Positions 1-10,648 of a stretch of DNA of 64,000 bases are shown here, one piece after another; position 1 is the first letter of the stretch; each line of letters starts with the position of its first letter. Source of the DNA: Notospermus geniculatus. Lineage: Eukaryota; Nemertea; Pilidiophora; Heteronemertea; Lineidae. The translations under genes and the position numbers were made by a program. The notes under the pieces are model-generated. The model searched no databases. It was not told the DNA's origin and worked only from the letters and a program-made list of their open reading frames with translations. Location of the stretch: assembly GCA_002633025.1 (NCBI GenBank), contig NMRB01000227.1, forward strand, positions 194,877-258,876, written 5' to 3'.

Positions 1-364
1 CAGTCTCCATTTTCTTAATCTTTCCCACATTCATATGTTTTCATATCAATTTGTTTAGAGTGTGCAGGCTTTAGCTTAGGCCTACAATGCCTCTTTTGTC
101 TTCTGTAGCCATCCGTCGGCTTTCTTAATTACACAAGCCATGTTTTGTATAGGAATTCACACTTGCCTTAATTGATTAATCTCTTTTCTTTCAGCTCAAC
201 CAGCCATCCATTTATTACAGACACCCTTTCAGGTCCAGCAACCTTGTGGGGCTTGGACCTTATTCTTTTCTTAATTGCTCACTCATCTTGTTTGCAGGGA
301 TATTTAGATCTACTTCAGGGACTCAGCTCAGTCTATTCTAGAGTCTTGTACTGTTAAGTGCCAG
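1..364. other. Unannotated stretch, no gene seen
   Basis: AT-rich sequence with several pyrimidine tracts. The longest frame is about 61 codons and resembles nothing known. It leads directly into the hammerhead-like motif at 365-393, so part of it may belong to the same degraded element, but no boundary is visible. Confidence 0.4.
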
Positions 365-393
365 CCTGAAGAAGACCCCGGTTGGGGTCGAAA
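365..393 (+). other. Hammerhead-core-like motif (copy 1)
   Basis: The order is CTGAAGA, one extra A, a perfect 6-bp stem (GACCCC pairing with GGGGTC across a GGTT loop), then GAAA. This resembles the conserved core of hammerhead ribozymes (CUGANGA, stem II, GAAA), as found in Penelope-like elements and retrozymes. The extra A before the stem and the lack of an obvious stem III with a NUH cleavage site argue against an active ribozyme. Related copies occur near 34.2, 38.8 and 49.7 kb. The ends of this copy cannot be placed. Confidence 0.5.
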
Positions 394-888
394 ATTTGCA
401 AAATCTGTTACTCGTGATGGGAGGCCACATTTCAGTCAATTACAAGAAATGGAGTAAAAGCCTACGGGATGCCCAAGAAATGATTTTTTTCAACCTCATT
501 CGTCAGTTGCTGAATATACCGAAAGCTTCCCGTGGGCATTCGAAAGACATAATATGCCCGCGCACAGGGTCAAATTGTTTGTACTTTTTTAAAATTAAAA
601 TTCAGGGCCTGCATGTATATGGCTTGAACTATAGTACAGCAGAAACGCCTTTATTGAGCCCATTCAGATGACGAAATGTTTTACTATTGTAAACGGTCAT
701 CAGATTTCGAGAGCGGAGAGAAAGCGAAAAAAATGGACAGATTGCCTGCTTAGCTTGATGAGTATAAATAAATACCCATCGAGCTAGTCATGGTGGTTAC
801 GTATATCTATTGGCAACTGATGGGAAAATCATCGCAAGAACCTGCCCTCGAATCGCAGTTTAAATGCTGAATGAGGCGAAGCAAAAGA

Positions 889-910
889 CCCCCCCCCCCC
901 CACACACACA
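889..910. repeat. Poly-C followed by (CA)n
   Basis: A run of about 13 C is followed directly by CA repeats. The same composite arrangement recurs near 12.92 kb and at 40834-40859. Confidence 0.85.
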
Positions 911-1194
911 CTTACACAAATCGTCACAAGGTGCAGACACGTGGAATTCATGTGCCTGGCCTCATGTGCACATTATTGTCTATGATTTATCTGGGCCTAT
1001 TGTTAAAGACAGAGGATGTGTTGAATTGAGCCATCGGTGTAATTAGAGATAAAAGGATTCGTCGTCATTGATAATTGGAAGATGATTCTGTAGACAATAC
1101 ATAATGAATGTCGATTGATTACAGCCACAATACAGATGGCATTTTTCATTCGACGTTATTAATTATGTGTTCCTAATAATGGAGACGTCTACAT

Positions 1195-1430
1195 GTAGAC
1201 GATTTCGAGTGATATTTACGTTTACAATGCCAGTGCTAAGGTATCTAGTCAGAATATACCTCTCCACTTATAATCCGTTTCTTGTGTTTTTACCGCGCCA
1301 TGAACTTACGTCCAGAATTTCAGCCGTGTCTGGACGATTTCGAGCAATATTTACGTTCACAATCCACTGCCAAGGTATCTTGTCAGAATATATCACTTAT
1401 CATTCGTTTCATGTCTTCTTTTCGCACGTA
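1195..1430. repeat. Degenerate ~136-bp tandem repeat, two copies
   Basis: The segment starting GACGATTTCGAG at about 1199 recurs at about 1335 with the same downstream order (ATATTTACGTT, CAAT, AAGGTATCT, GTCAGAATATA). The copies are diverged but collinear. Further copies lie at 2240-2440, so an old array seems to have been split by other sequence. Confidence 0.6.
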
Positions 1431-1610
1431 CACTCTTGAAGGAAAGTAAAATGACATCGCGTTTTCCTAAATATCTCAAAAATCATTGGAGGTACAGATA
1501 TGGCATTTGGGCATAGAACCATAGTCAGCGTTGTCGCTAAGGATTTCGCCAGACGGGTATCGTTCATAAACAGCCGGTTACCATTGCTTTCCAAGTTTTG
1601 GAAAGTTTTC

Positions 1611-1828
1611 TGCCTATGCACCTGCCTCCTGCCTATATTCCTGTCTATACCCCTGCCTATACTAGTGCCTATGCACCTGCCTATATAGCTATACTCCTCC
1701 CTATACTAGTGTCTATACTCCTGCCTATACTGCCTATGCTCCTGCCTATATGCCTATACCCCTGCCTATGCTCCTGCCTATACCCCTGCCTATGCTCCTG
1801 CCTATACTTCCTATGCTCCTGCCTATAT
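1611..1828. repeat. 12-bp CCTGCCTATACC-type minisatellite
   Basis: Repeated CCTGCCTAT units with variable fill (ACCC, ACTAG, GCT). The open frames across it (Leu, Pro, Tyr and Cys rich) are by-products of the repeat and not evidence for a protein. A palindromic MITE borders its right edge. Confidence 0.85.
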
Positions 1829-1829
1829 A

Positions 1830-1947
1830 GGGCCGTATTCTAGAAGCTTCCTTAAGTGTAAGGTCGACCTTAATCTTTTGTATTCTGCCCTGTAAACAAT
1901 AGCTAAAGGTCGACCTTACACTTAAGGAAGCTTCTAGAATACGGCCC
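1830..1947. mobile_element. Palindromic MITE, family C copy 1
   Basis: The arms begin GGGCCGTATTCTAGAAGC and close with the exact complement ending ACGGCCC. The whole 118 bp folds into one long hairpin, with a small loop region containing CTGCCCTGTAAACAATAGCT. Further copies are at 27003-27120 and, interrupted, at 13921-14549. No transposase is present, so any movement would have needed enzyme supplied in trans. Confidence 0.8.
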
Positions 1948-2111
1948 GTTGTGTTTTGCCAAAATTCAATTTTTAAAGATTAGGAGAAAAATGACATTTT
2001 ATAAAATCACTTTTTTCACAATTTTTGAAAAATCTTCCGTTTTCTTTCTTCATTATATTCAACTTGTCTGACTGACCAACATCTGCAACTTCTCCCTTTT
2101 AAAATCTCAAG

Positions 2112-2137
2112 AAAAAATGCCACTTTTGGCATTTTTT
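2112..2137. other. Perfect 11-bp hairpin
   Basis: AAAAAATGCCA, a 4-nt loop CTTT, then TGGCATTTTTT. It resembles an intrinsic terminator in shape, but in a eukaryotic non-coding context no function can be assigned. Confidence 0.5.
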
Positions 2138-2239
2138 TAGCAAAATAAATCCCACGTACAGTCAAGTAGACAATACGTCTGAGACAGCCCCTCTTTTTGA
2201 GATATTTATTAAAACTTGGTGTACTTTTACTTTCCTACA

Positions 2240-2440
2240 AGAGTGTACTTACGTTGCAGCATCTCCTGTTCAACTGCCTGGACCAGGAGACGTCTGGATG
2301 ATTCCGAGCGACATTTATGTTCACAATATCCCAACGCCAAAGTATCTTGCTGGAAAATACCGCTTATCATCTGTTCATGCCTTCTCTTCGTCTGTATTTA
2401 CGTTGCAGTACCTCCTGTTCAATAGCCTAGACCAGGGTTC
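2240..2440. repeat. Degenerate ~150-bp tandem repeat, continuation
   Basis: The segment TTACGTTGCAG..CTCCTGTTCAA at about 2247 recurs about 150 bp later. The intervening GATGATTCCGAGCGACATTTATG part aligns with the 136-bp units at 1195-1430. The two blocks are probably remnants of one array. Confidence 0.5.
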
Positions 2441-3060
2441 TCATATGTCCTTTTGTAGCATTTTCCTTCTTGTCAGGCACTCGGCCAACCTTCAGAGGTA
2501 TTATCTCCTATATGCATCACATATCATTGCTGTTCGTTCTGTTTACCATTCGACAATATTGAAACTGATAGCCCATATCTGTAACATGATGTAGGTCTTA
2601 AGCTTCCGAGAGAAAGTGCTGACTATCCGAGCCTGGCTTATCTGCAACAGATATCACGACGACTCGAGAGTGGGACTTTTGTCTCGTGTGACATTTCAGA
2701 TCCCTATTACGCGATGTTTCTCATTCGCGATGATGCAAAATCAATCAGCGGCTTAATTGTCGCGCGTGTCTATTCATGAAAAACAAGACAAGGTGATAGA
2801 TACACTCTCAGAAAATCAATTGACTATGATTAGAAGTATAGATACAGATGTTATTACAGACTTTTTTCTACATCTCATTCTTGTTATCTTAATTTGGATC
2901 GATACGACAAGATCTGAGGGAACAATGCGACGCTATTGAACAGCAAACATCAAAGAAATTCTGATGTATTTTCGGACATCGAATACGGTGAAGCATCAGA
3001 AGTCACGTCACGCCTTATCTCGCGTTGATAGGTAATATGAACACAAGATACGACGTCTTT
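2441..3060. other. Unannotated stretch, no gene seen
   Basis: Single-copy-looking sequence. The longest frames are about 60-98 codons, overlap the preceding repeat or are AT-driven, and resemble nothing known. Confidence 0.4.
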
Positions 3061-3279
3061 GGGCCAATTTTTTTAACGATGGCTAAGATAACCATCGGGT
3101 TTCATTAACCCTCAGTGGACAAACTGTTTGTTAATCGAAGTGAATTTTTCGATTTTAGGAATCGTTGATAGCCAAACATTCTAAAAGTCAAAAGGTTTAC
3201 TTTGGTTAATTCACGGTTTGTCAGAAAAGCAGATGGTTAAACCGAGGTTTACCTTAACTATCGTTTAAAAAACCGGCCC
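3061..3279. mobile_element. Fold-back MITE with GGGCC ends
   Basis: The left arm starts GGGCCAATTTTTTTAACGAT. The right arm reads as the imperfect reverse complement, ending AAAACCGGCCC. The arms cover roughly 80 bp each and are diverged (TTAACGATGGCTAAGAT against TTAAACGATAGTTAAGGT), so this looks like an older insertion. Confidence 0.7.
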
Positions 3280-4632
3280 TTTGACTTCAGATTGCTTCAG
3301 GTTTCCTAACAAGCCAGTCAGTCTCCTACCCCTGCCCTTATCAAGTCTGGGTGTCTGAATATCGTCGACACATTCCTTTGAGCAAAATAGTTCGACATTT
3401 CCCTGTAGCGCGTCAAGGATGCGTCGCCTACCAGACGGCTTCCGTGTCGTCGGTGAAGCGGCAAAGATTCACAAGAGACTATCAACCAACCCTCATCCAT
3501 TGTCTTCACGTCCTTCCTTGTTGGCGGTAACTCACTCGGAAACTGAAACCGAAACCCTTCCGACACTTCTCGTTGCAAACTTTACACGAGCCTGTTGCCG
3601 TCTCAACCCAAACACCATTGAGAGATCGAGCCTGTACATCAAACGATAACGATTTTAGTCACAGCTCACAATTCCCGGCGGGGTTTTATGACCGTGGTTT
3701 GTATCGCACTACGAGTGTTGCAGCGAATAAACGAGGGACTAAGGTCAACCTCATCGGTGTAGCGGCGAATCCGGTGCGTCAGGTATCGAATGGGAGTAAT
3801 GAAATACAGATGTTTATACGTATCTTGGACGCACTGCTTTTTCTTTGGTGGCGAGGGTCTTTCCTATTGTTCGCTAGTGGTGGTTGTAGAAATATGGTGA
3901 TCTACAACTATAAGCGAAGGAACAAATTTCACCGCGTGTCCTGAGATATACCAAGCGAGGACACCAAGTCCCCGAATGGTGTTATCTCAATATCATACCT
4001 AAAATGATGCCATGGGATTGCCAGTGTTTCTGCGCGTGCGCAGGCACTCCCCCTTGGATCCGCCACTGGGTGAAGAGCTTCTATACCGAAGTTGGACTTG
4101 CCCGATGCTCTCATTGCTTTCCTATCATTCCTTTGGTCGATGACTTTCCTTTCATTATAAACACCGCCACTATCAGCCGCGCCCAATACGGGCTACGCTT
4201 CACGTCGCTAGCCTTTCCATGACCCGTACGGCTAAACACGACTAAAGCTACTATAACCCTATGATGTCAATTAATACCGCTATCTAGCCAGAGCACATTA
4301 GCTGATTGCTAGAGTGTTAGCTTTTTTCTATGGATTGATACTCAATGTTTTGATCACATTTAGCCGAGATTAGACTGCGGCAATTCTATGATGTCAGGGC
4401 TGGCTACGAAAATAGATACAACTGACAAAAAGGTTTGATCTTTACAAAGCAGTAATATGTTATTTTGCGTGATATATGAGTGTAAGATCATTGGGTAGGT
4501 CGCCCATGTCATGTAAGTATCAATCGATCCTAACACATGTTGCTTATCATTCACATTGGACGGGGAAATTGTGCCTTAGATACATAAGCCTTGATTACAC
4601 TACATAAAATCCCCGGTTTTTTGCGGTCACAC
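3280..4632. other. Unannotated stretch with a CpG-rich patch
   Basis: The part around 3400-3480 is richer in CpG than its surroundings. Overlapping frames of 72-123 codons exist on both strands, which is typical of chance in GC-richer DNA. None resembles a known protein. Confidence 0.35.
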
Positions 4633-4689
4633 CTTGCCGGACTTCAAGAACCCGTGTCTGAAAAACACGGGTTTTTGAAACACGGCAAG
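4633..4689. other. 57-nt imperfect hairpin
   Basis: Two 25-nt arms (CTTGCCG...CCCGTGT and ACACGGG...CGGCAAG) pair with four mismatches around a 7-nt loop. The arms are on the short side for a typical animal miRNA precursor. No flanking repeat copy was found in the window. Confidence 0.6.
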
Positions 4690-4875
4690 CCCGCCGTGTT
4701 TTTCGAAATCCCTGTGTTTTCGTTAGTTCTTAGCTCGGCTACAGATGGCGCAGACATTAAGTGACCTCGTTTTTTCGCGCCTCCAACAATGTGTGCCAAT
4801 ACAGAAATGACCGAAGATCAGTGAGTCACTGGTGAAGCCGGCGTAAGCCGTAAGGAAACTAACAATTGTGTATAA

Positions 4876-5390
4876 CCAAGAATATATAAGTACCAAGAAT
4901 GTACAACTTAGTAATCAATCAAACGGATGGGCATTAAGTTACTTTTTCTGATAATAGAGGGCGTACAGTAATTATAGGCCTTCTAATTAAATAACCAATG
5001 TTTAGATTTAACGGTTGTCGACTGAATTGTATTATTTAAAATATCGGCAATATTCTTATGTAAAGTTACAGACATATTACTGGCGTACAAAATTTTTTTG
5101 ATTTTGGTGAAACCATGGATTTGTTGTTTAGGTCAGAGTGCCCGACCCCGAGATCAAGTACGATATCAATTTGTCGAAAATATGGTCCATTCAAAACTAC
5201 TCTGTAGCTCGGTTATTTCTGAGTGCATATAACTGCGGGAGGTGTCATTTTGTTTGTAATGATCTTCTCTACACAATAATCCTTCACAAATTAAGATCCC
5301 TTCAGTTACAGGTTCACCAAAGGCAAATTAGTAAACTCACTTTTGGCACATATTTGGAGTTGTACATTCTTGGTACTTATATATTCTTGG
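4876..5390. mobile_element. TIR element with perfect 32-bp ends
   Basis: Positions 4876-4907 are the exact reverse complement of 5359-5390 (CCAAGAATATATAAGTACC..., each arm containing two CCAAGAAT units). The interior of about 450 bp is AT-rich and lacks a transposase; an 85-codon frame inside it is unrecognised. Perfect arms suggest a fairly recent insertion. No clear target duplication could be set. Confidence 0.75.
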
Positions 5391-5496
5391 TATAACCCAT
5401 TGAGAGTCCACTCGCGTGAGAAACCCTCCTTGGACAGCGTCTAAACTATAGAATCCTTTCGAACGACAGCTCTGGGTAACACCAAACCCAGCAATA

Positions 5497-5567
5497 TACA
5501 TGCACTCCCTGTGCGTTAGCATAATATACATTGGCACAATGTACATGCACTCCCTGTGCATTGGCCT
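5497..5567. repeat. Tandem duplication, 45-bp period
   Basis: TACATGCACTCCCTGTGC occurs at 5497 and again at 5542, with related flanks. The repeated core is itself a small hairpin (GCAC...GTGC). Confidence 0.65.
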
Positions 5568-6197
5568 GTACATCGTTTGTTGGAGCTGACTTTCGAAAGA
5601 GGTCTTTTGGACCGACGTCTTGTCTGGGCAAAAATGATATCAATGAGTACGATTTGCTTTCAGTTTTTTTCCACTAGTTGCACGTCCACGTAGCGACCCT
5701 TTTTTGTCTGCACTCCGTCTTGAAATGCACTTTCTTTCACATTTCAGGTTGCACTGGACAGCTTCTCCAAACACTTGGTATCTGTAACGCTTTAAAGCGC
5801 ACCGTGCACCTCCATTGTGAGGAAGGTATGCTCCTTTCTACTCAATGGAGTGTGTTGCTAGCGAATGCTGCCCTTCGATGTATGAGGCAGGGTTTCCGCT
5901 TGTGATCAGTGGGACATTGCCGATTGACGTAACAGCTTTTTCGAAGCAGCGTAGAGTATAGTTATTACTCCAATGGTCGTCACTCCCACTGTTCACTGGT
6001 GGAGTCGCTGCCTTCTACCATCAGGAGGGCAAAAACAAGGTGCTCTACAATTCCGAACTTGTTCCCAGCACGATTATTTCATGAAAATGTCGAATTTATA
6101 GCAACTGAAAGTGGCAGCAAGCACCGCAAGTTTGGAAATCGTGTCTGTGAGAAGTATCGCGAACATCAAGCTCACAGAGATGAAGTTGGAATTATAC
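5568..6197. other. Unannotated stretch, no gene seen
   Basis: Frames of 75 and 111 codons are present but show no recognisable domain. The 111-codon frame runs into the neighbouring TIR element, which argues against it being a conserved exon. Confidence 0.35.
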
Positions 6198-6569
6198 GGG
6201 CTGTATATCTGCAAAAAGTAGACGTTGACAAAACAGAGAGACTTAGATCACAAAATTGTGCTTTTCTAAAACCGCCGGCGAACGTCTCATTAATGAACGA
6301 CTCCAAATCATGTCAACGTCTGTGTATGGCGTAACATTAAAAATTATCGCTATGTTTGAAAAATGTGAACGTCTGAAAAAAGGCACGTCTCCAAATTCTG
6401 TTAAGACTCGAACGGCACCCAACGTCTCCTTTGTAAACGACTCCAAACAATCACAGCTAAACTTCTCTGTTTTGATAAAGAACATGCTTGTTTTCTAAAA
6501 GCACGTCTCTGATTTTGTAATCTACGTCTCTGTTTTGTCAACGTCTACTTTTTGCGGATATAACCGCCC
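6198..6569. mobile_element. 372-bp TIR element with internal repeats
   Basis: The outer arms share GCAAAAAGTAGACGTTGACA followed by AAACAGAGA in inverted orientation, ending GGGC/GCCC. The interior repeats AACGTCTC...AACGACTCCAAA at about 6281 and 6420, together with many further ACGTCT words. No transposase frame is present. Confidence 0.75.
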
Positions 6570-7009
6570 ATAGAATTCCGAATGGTGGCATACATTGGTT
6601 TTTAAGCTCACAGACATGGCTCGCAGAGATAATCACTCTGAAAATCCCGTCTGGCTGCTACATTTCCGTCTTTTGGGGGCAAGCGTTGAAAATGACTCCT
6701 CATTAATCCAACGATGCTACATATAACTTGAGGGAGGATTATGGGAAGTAGGGCACCCTGTCTCTCTTAGGACCAAAACCTTTAGTCGTCTGTGCAGTGC
6801 AGTGAATTGTGCCGTCTCCAACTCCTTACCGGTAATTTTTTCAGGTTTAACCTCTTTTTCCCAATTACAGTTGGAGCTCTTTACAGAGTTTCCCACCGGA
6901 TAAAAAGGACGGCGTGCACATCAGTCAGGAAAGTGCCTACGGTAGGCCCACTACTACAGCCTTCAAGCATACACCGTTCACGCGCTTCCGTAGTACTACT
7001 ATTCTTTTA
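6570..7009. other. Unannotated stretch, no gene seen
   Basis: No repeat family member, hairpin or convincing exon was recognised here. Frames are shorter than about 75 codons. Confidence 0.35.
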
Positions 7010-7400
7010 AACTCCCTACGCAGCTGTGTATCGCCCCCCCCCCCCTCCCTTTCGNCTTTCGGTTTACCCGCTCTCCACAACTGCTTCACTTCGTAAAATT
7101 CTCCGCCTTTGGTCAAGAGATGGCGCTGAGAGTCGACCAATGAGAGCACCGAGCAACTCATAACCAAGCTGGCCTGAGACACATTTTCATTGGCTGAGCG
7201 GATCATGTGATCTAGTAGCACAAGAACATCCGTTGCCAACGGGCCAAAGAGTTCTGAAAGCAGCGTGCTGATAGGTTATAAAACTCGCGCCAGGCCCTGA
7301 CGCCATCTGTTGGCCAAACGCGCCGACTTCTACGAAGTGAAGCAGTTGTGGCGAGAGGGTAAACCGAAGGGGGCGCGACTCACAACTGCGTTGGGAGTCT
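7010..7400. mobile_element. ~390-bp TIR element spanning a single-N join
   Basis: The left part (ACTCCCTACGCAG, CGCCCCC, CGGTTTACCC, CCACAACTGCTTCACTTCGT) is mirrored on the right (ACGAAGTGAAGCAGTTGTGG, GGGTAAACCG, GGGGGCG, CTGCGTTGGGAGT). TACTACTATT lies close outside both ends, at about 6991 and 7401, and may be a target duplication, although the left copy is separated from the arm by a few bases. The N at 7055 falls within the left arm. Confidence 0.6.
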
Positions 7401-7790
7401 ACTACTATTGATAAAGTCTTCAAAAGCGCCCCTCGCGCCAATGTCTAGGTGCCTGGAACTTATAACACTGAAAAAGTCTCAGCATAATGAGTCTCATTCT
7501 GAAACGATTGAAGTCTCACGAAACAGTGCAAGAATAGAAGAAATATTTTAATCTATAACAAAAGAACCATCACTCTCTGAGAAGAAAGACGCTGGCAACA
7601 GCAGTTGAGTTTTTTTCTCGAGCTGTCAACGTCTATCCGTGTATCAAACAGTTTCATCTCGTTTTCTATGACAAGTCACCTTGACTGTCCACTTTAAGGT
7701 GATATAGCGAAAATGATACGGCTGTTTAAAGACCTATCATCGAAGACATGAATAATGAAGTTATTTTTAAAGAAAATGGCGTCTCAAAGA
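7401..7790. other. Unannotated stretch, no gene seen
   Basis: Mixed-composition sequence between two fold-back elements. No frame is longer than about 60 codons apart from those inside the elements. Confidence 0.35.
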
Positions 7791-7796
7791 CCGATC

Positions 7797-8066
7797 TGGA
7801 CCAACCGCGCAGAAAGTCCTATAGTGCTACCGGCGCCTATCGTCAGTTAGGCAGGTTTAGAAATCAAACGATAAACGTTCGTAAACTTAACGTTATTTTT
7901 CATACTACACATTCACCGGGTTTTATCTAGCCTTTTCGGTACAAAAATAACATTATCGTTAACGTTTACGTTTATCGTTTGATTTCTAAACCTCCCTATT
8001 TTCAAATTAACTAAACTACCGATAGACACCGAAAGCACTACCGGACTTTCTGTGCCGTCGGCCCTG
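7797..8066. mobile_element. Fold-back MITE with long diverged arms
   Basis: The inner arms match closely (AGGTTTAGAAATCAAACGAT, then AAACGT). The outer parts match more loosely (CAGAAAGTC, TAGTGCT, CTATCG), with a small insertion in the right arm. The centre is about 60 bp of AT-rich sequence. Confidence 0.65.
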
Positions 8067-8577
8067 GCCTGGGCGAAGAAGTAGGATACTAAAACACAAG
8101 TCCACATCTCTGTGTCTTTGAGGGGCACGTTCGGATTTTTTCTACAGGCTGTTCGATAAGGGATAGATACAGCTCCCGTAGAATCAGCTGTAGCACAAGT
8201 CCTGCCTAACCCTGCGTTATGTCACTCCCCGGGCACCCTGCCGTTAATGACACCCTGAATAACTCAAAAGATAACGTTCGCACTATTAAAATTCAAGATC
8301 AATTATTAATCTGAAAACGGTTCCCTCTGGAGCTGTTTGCCGCGTAATAAAGCCTGTATTTAGCGCGATTCCTCCTCGGTAAATGGATATTTATAGTAAA
8401 GGAAGGATGAGATCGCTGAGGGGTAGTGTATCTGTAACTTATAGTTAAAGATTATTACTCGCCGCGTCAGCGTGTCACACACTACTGCCTGCTGAGTGAG
8501 GAACCCTGAGTAAATAATCGGCGAGATGGCGCTGTGAGCGGTACGACCGGAAGTAGATCCCATTGGACGTGTAAACT
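8067..8577. other. Unannotated stretch, no gene seen
   Basis: No recognised repeat or coding signal. A 67-codon minus frame is unrecognised. Confidence 0.35.
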
Positions 8578-8765
8578 GGACTGGTACCCGGTCCTAACAA
8601 TTTTACATCGGACTTTTGCATATGTTACGACCGGTCCTGCCTATCGCGTTCGTGAATCTGATTGGCCGGTACTGGCACAGGTGATAAGTATAGGAACTTT
8701 TATGTGGAAACCTTTCTATTTTTAACACCTTCGTGATTGTGGATTTCCTGGGTCAAAATGGAGGT
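8578..8765 (+). repeat. Dispersed GACTGGTACCCG repeat, copy 1
   Basis: Collinear with 55689-55885: GACTGGTACCC, TTTTACATCGG, CTTTTGCATATGTTA, TGATTGG, ATTTCCTGGGTCAAA follow in the same order. The first part forms a hairpin (GGTCCTAACA against TGTTACGACC). The family type is unknown. Confidence 0.65.
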
Positions 8766-8811
8766 CATCTGGATATAAAGGACCGATGTCCGTTGCTTAC
8801 AGTACTCATGG

Positions 8812-8962
8812 TGATAAACGCCAAAATAGAACCAAGTAGAATCCATGGAATATTTTTGACACTAGGCCCGTTTTCCTCGCAGTGAGTTTGCTGTACCCAT
8901 GTTGGTTCCCTATACCCATGTGTGTTGCACCCACGATACAGGGCGATTTTTTACAGTGTATC
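8812..8962. mobile_element. Fragment of a CACTG-ended (hAT-like) element
   Basis: Ends with GATTTTTTACAGTG, matching the terminus of the 18399-18592 element. The part GTGATAAACGCCA...CCTCGCAGTGAG aligns with 35267-35370. The left end is missing. Confidence 0.55.
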
Positions 8963-9291
8963 TACATGTAAGTTCCCAGGCGTTCGTTGCTGAAGTGGTC
9001 GGTTAAATTGACGGGAAATGGTTAACCTTTATCAGTTCTCTCCTATATAATCATCTTTTCTCTTCTACACGAAGACCACACGACTGAGTGTGATTTCTTC
9101 TTGATTTGTTATTCTCAAGTGAGAGAGGTAAATTGCATTCGTCATTATAAATCGCATATGAAATTCAACGCCATGTTTAATTAATTTCTTACTTTTTTAT
9201 ATTTTCAGGTAAGATATCGTAAAGATTTCTATCGCTAAAGGTAGGACTGTACATTTTATTGACAAAGATGTAGAACGTGGCGAGGTACTAT
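8963..9291. other. Unannotated stretch, no gene seen
   Basis: AT-rich sequence beginning with a TACATGTA word. No repeat or coding feature was recognised. Confidence 0.35.
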
Positions 9292-9419
9292 AGGGTTTAT
9301 GCAAAGCCCCCGAAACGCCAACGTGAACGTCTCTCCTTTTGTTCGATGCTCTCTTCGTGGTATCGAACAATGGATTTGGCATTCGCAATGGCGTTTCGGG
9401 GCCTTTGCGAAAACTCCCT
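9292..9419. mobile_element. Palindromic MITE, AGGGAGTTTTCGCAAAG family, copy 1
   Basis: The arms contain GCAAAGCCCCCGAAACGCCAA and its inverse, bordered by TA. The centre includes TCGAACAATGG. Two further copies are at 31690-31766 (half) and 32455-32584. Confidence 0.75.
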
Positions 9420-9988
9420 ACTGATACAGGTCCCGTCCCTAATGCAAATTCATCGTACACCTCCTTTGCTATTACGGCCACCACCATTGCCAGACTCAAA
9501 CAAAGTACATTACACATCACACTACGTCATGTAGGTAAATAAATAAATATATACAGGATGAAATTGCGAAAACGAAGAAGTTGCTTGCTTGTGGTGCCAC
9601 CAATCGGGGAATAGGGCTCAAGTACATTTTTCATTTTGCATTTTCGCCTCCCAGATCAGTGGCTTCGCGATCAAATCATTATCGAAAAGTCAAACCCTAT
9701 TTGCGATGAAGTTTTTCCAATAATGGAAAACACACGATCGATACCTGGCAATGTGTGCACAGGCTGACGAAAAGGCAATAGTAGCAGCTTCTTAGAAGGA
9801 AATGTATCGTTTGGTGAAGTAGGAAGGCAAACATGCCATGCTTATTGTTGCTATAAAACCTTCCTGTTGCGCTAAAGTAGCTGGAGATTAGCAGTTGTTG
9901 ATATTCTGTCGGAGTAGTTTGTGATGAGCTCTGCTCTGTAGGTTGACGAGTTTCTGACAGCACAGATGTGGATGAGTGAAATGTATTG
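9420..9988. other. Unannotated stretch, no gene seen
   Basis: An 88-codon minus frame is rich in Cys, Leu and His and is unrecognised. No repeat family was found. Confidence 0.35.
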
Positions 9989-10132
9989 TTAAAGCCCCTC
10001 TGTATTGAATTTTACGGTACATGTATTTTCAAAGTGTTAGGAGAGTGAAGGTGGAGGTCTCATAGTCTCGCGAAGGTCTCCAGATTAATGCTGCCTGATA
10101 CGTACTTCAAAGAATCAAGTCCTAGTTTTCAG
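9989..10132 (+). mobile_element. TTAA-ended MITE, left fragment
   Basis: Starts TTAAAGCCCCTCTGTATTG and matches the left half of the complete copy at 24299-24554. It stops at the CAGCACACTTTGAAAGCCTGG point, where the 50-bp minisatellite begins, so the right half is missing or replaced. Confidence 0.7.
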
Positions 10133-10648
10133 CACACTTTGAAAGCCTGGTTCTGAAACTGTAACGTTCGTTGACATTGGTTTAACTCGTCCAAGCCTGG
10201 TCCTGAAACTGTAACGTTCGTTGACATTGGTTTAACTCGTCCAAGCATGGTTCTGAAACTGAAACGTTCGTTGACACTGGTTTAACTCGTCCACGCCTGG
10301 TTCAACTGAAACGTTCGTTGACACTGGTTTAACTTGTCCAAGACTGACTCTGAAACTGAAATGTTCGTTGACATTGGTTTAACTCGTCCAAGCCTGGTTC
10401 TGAAACTGAAACGTTCGTCGACATTGGTTTAACTCATCCAAGCCTGGTTCTAAAACTGAAACGTTAATTGACACTGGTTTAACTCGTCCAAGCCTGATTC
10501 TGAAACTGAAACGTTCGTTGACACTGGTTTAACTCGTCCAAGACTGATTCTGAAACTGAAACGTTCGTTGACACTGGTCACTCGGCCAAGACTGATTCTG
10601 AAACTGTAATGTTCGTTGACACTGGTTCAACTCATCCAAGCCTGGTTC
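10133..10648. repeat. 50-bp minisatellite, about 10 units
   Basis: Unit outline: AAGCCTGGTTCTGAAACTG, AAACGTTCGTTGACA, CTGGTTTAACTCGTCC. Units differ by a few substitutions and a few short deletions, for example in the units starting near 10294 and 10568. The array starts inside the truncated TTAA element. Confidence 0.95.

Noticed and set aside
1598-1843. 81-codon frame rich in Leu, Pro, Tyr and Cys
   Set aside because: It is the translation of a 12-bp minisatellite.
3573-3944. 123-codon plus frame
   Set aside because: Overlapping frames of similar length occur on both strands of this GC-richer patch, with no domain, signal peptide or splice context.
10133-10648. CRISPR-like array (regular 50-bp spacing)
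   Set aside because: The whole unit is repeated with no unique spacers, and the context is eukaryotic.
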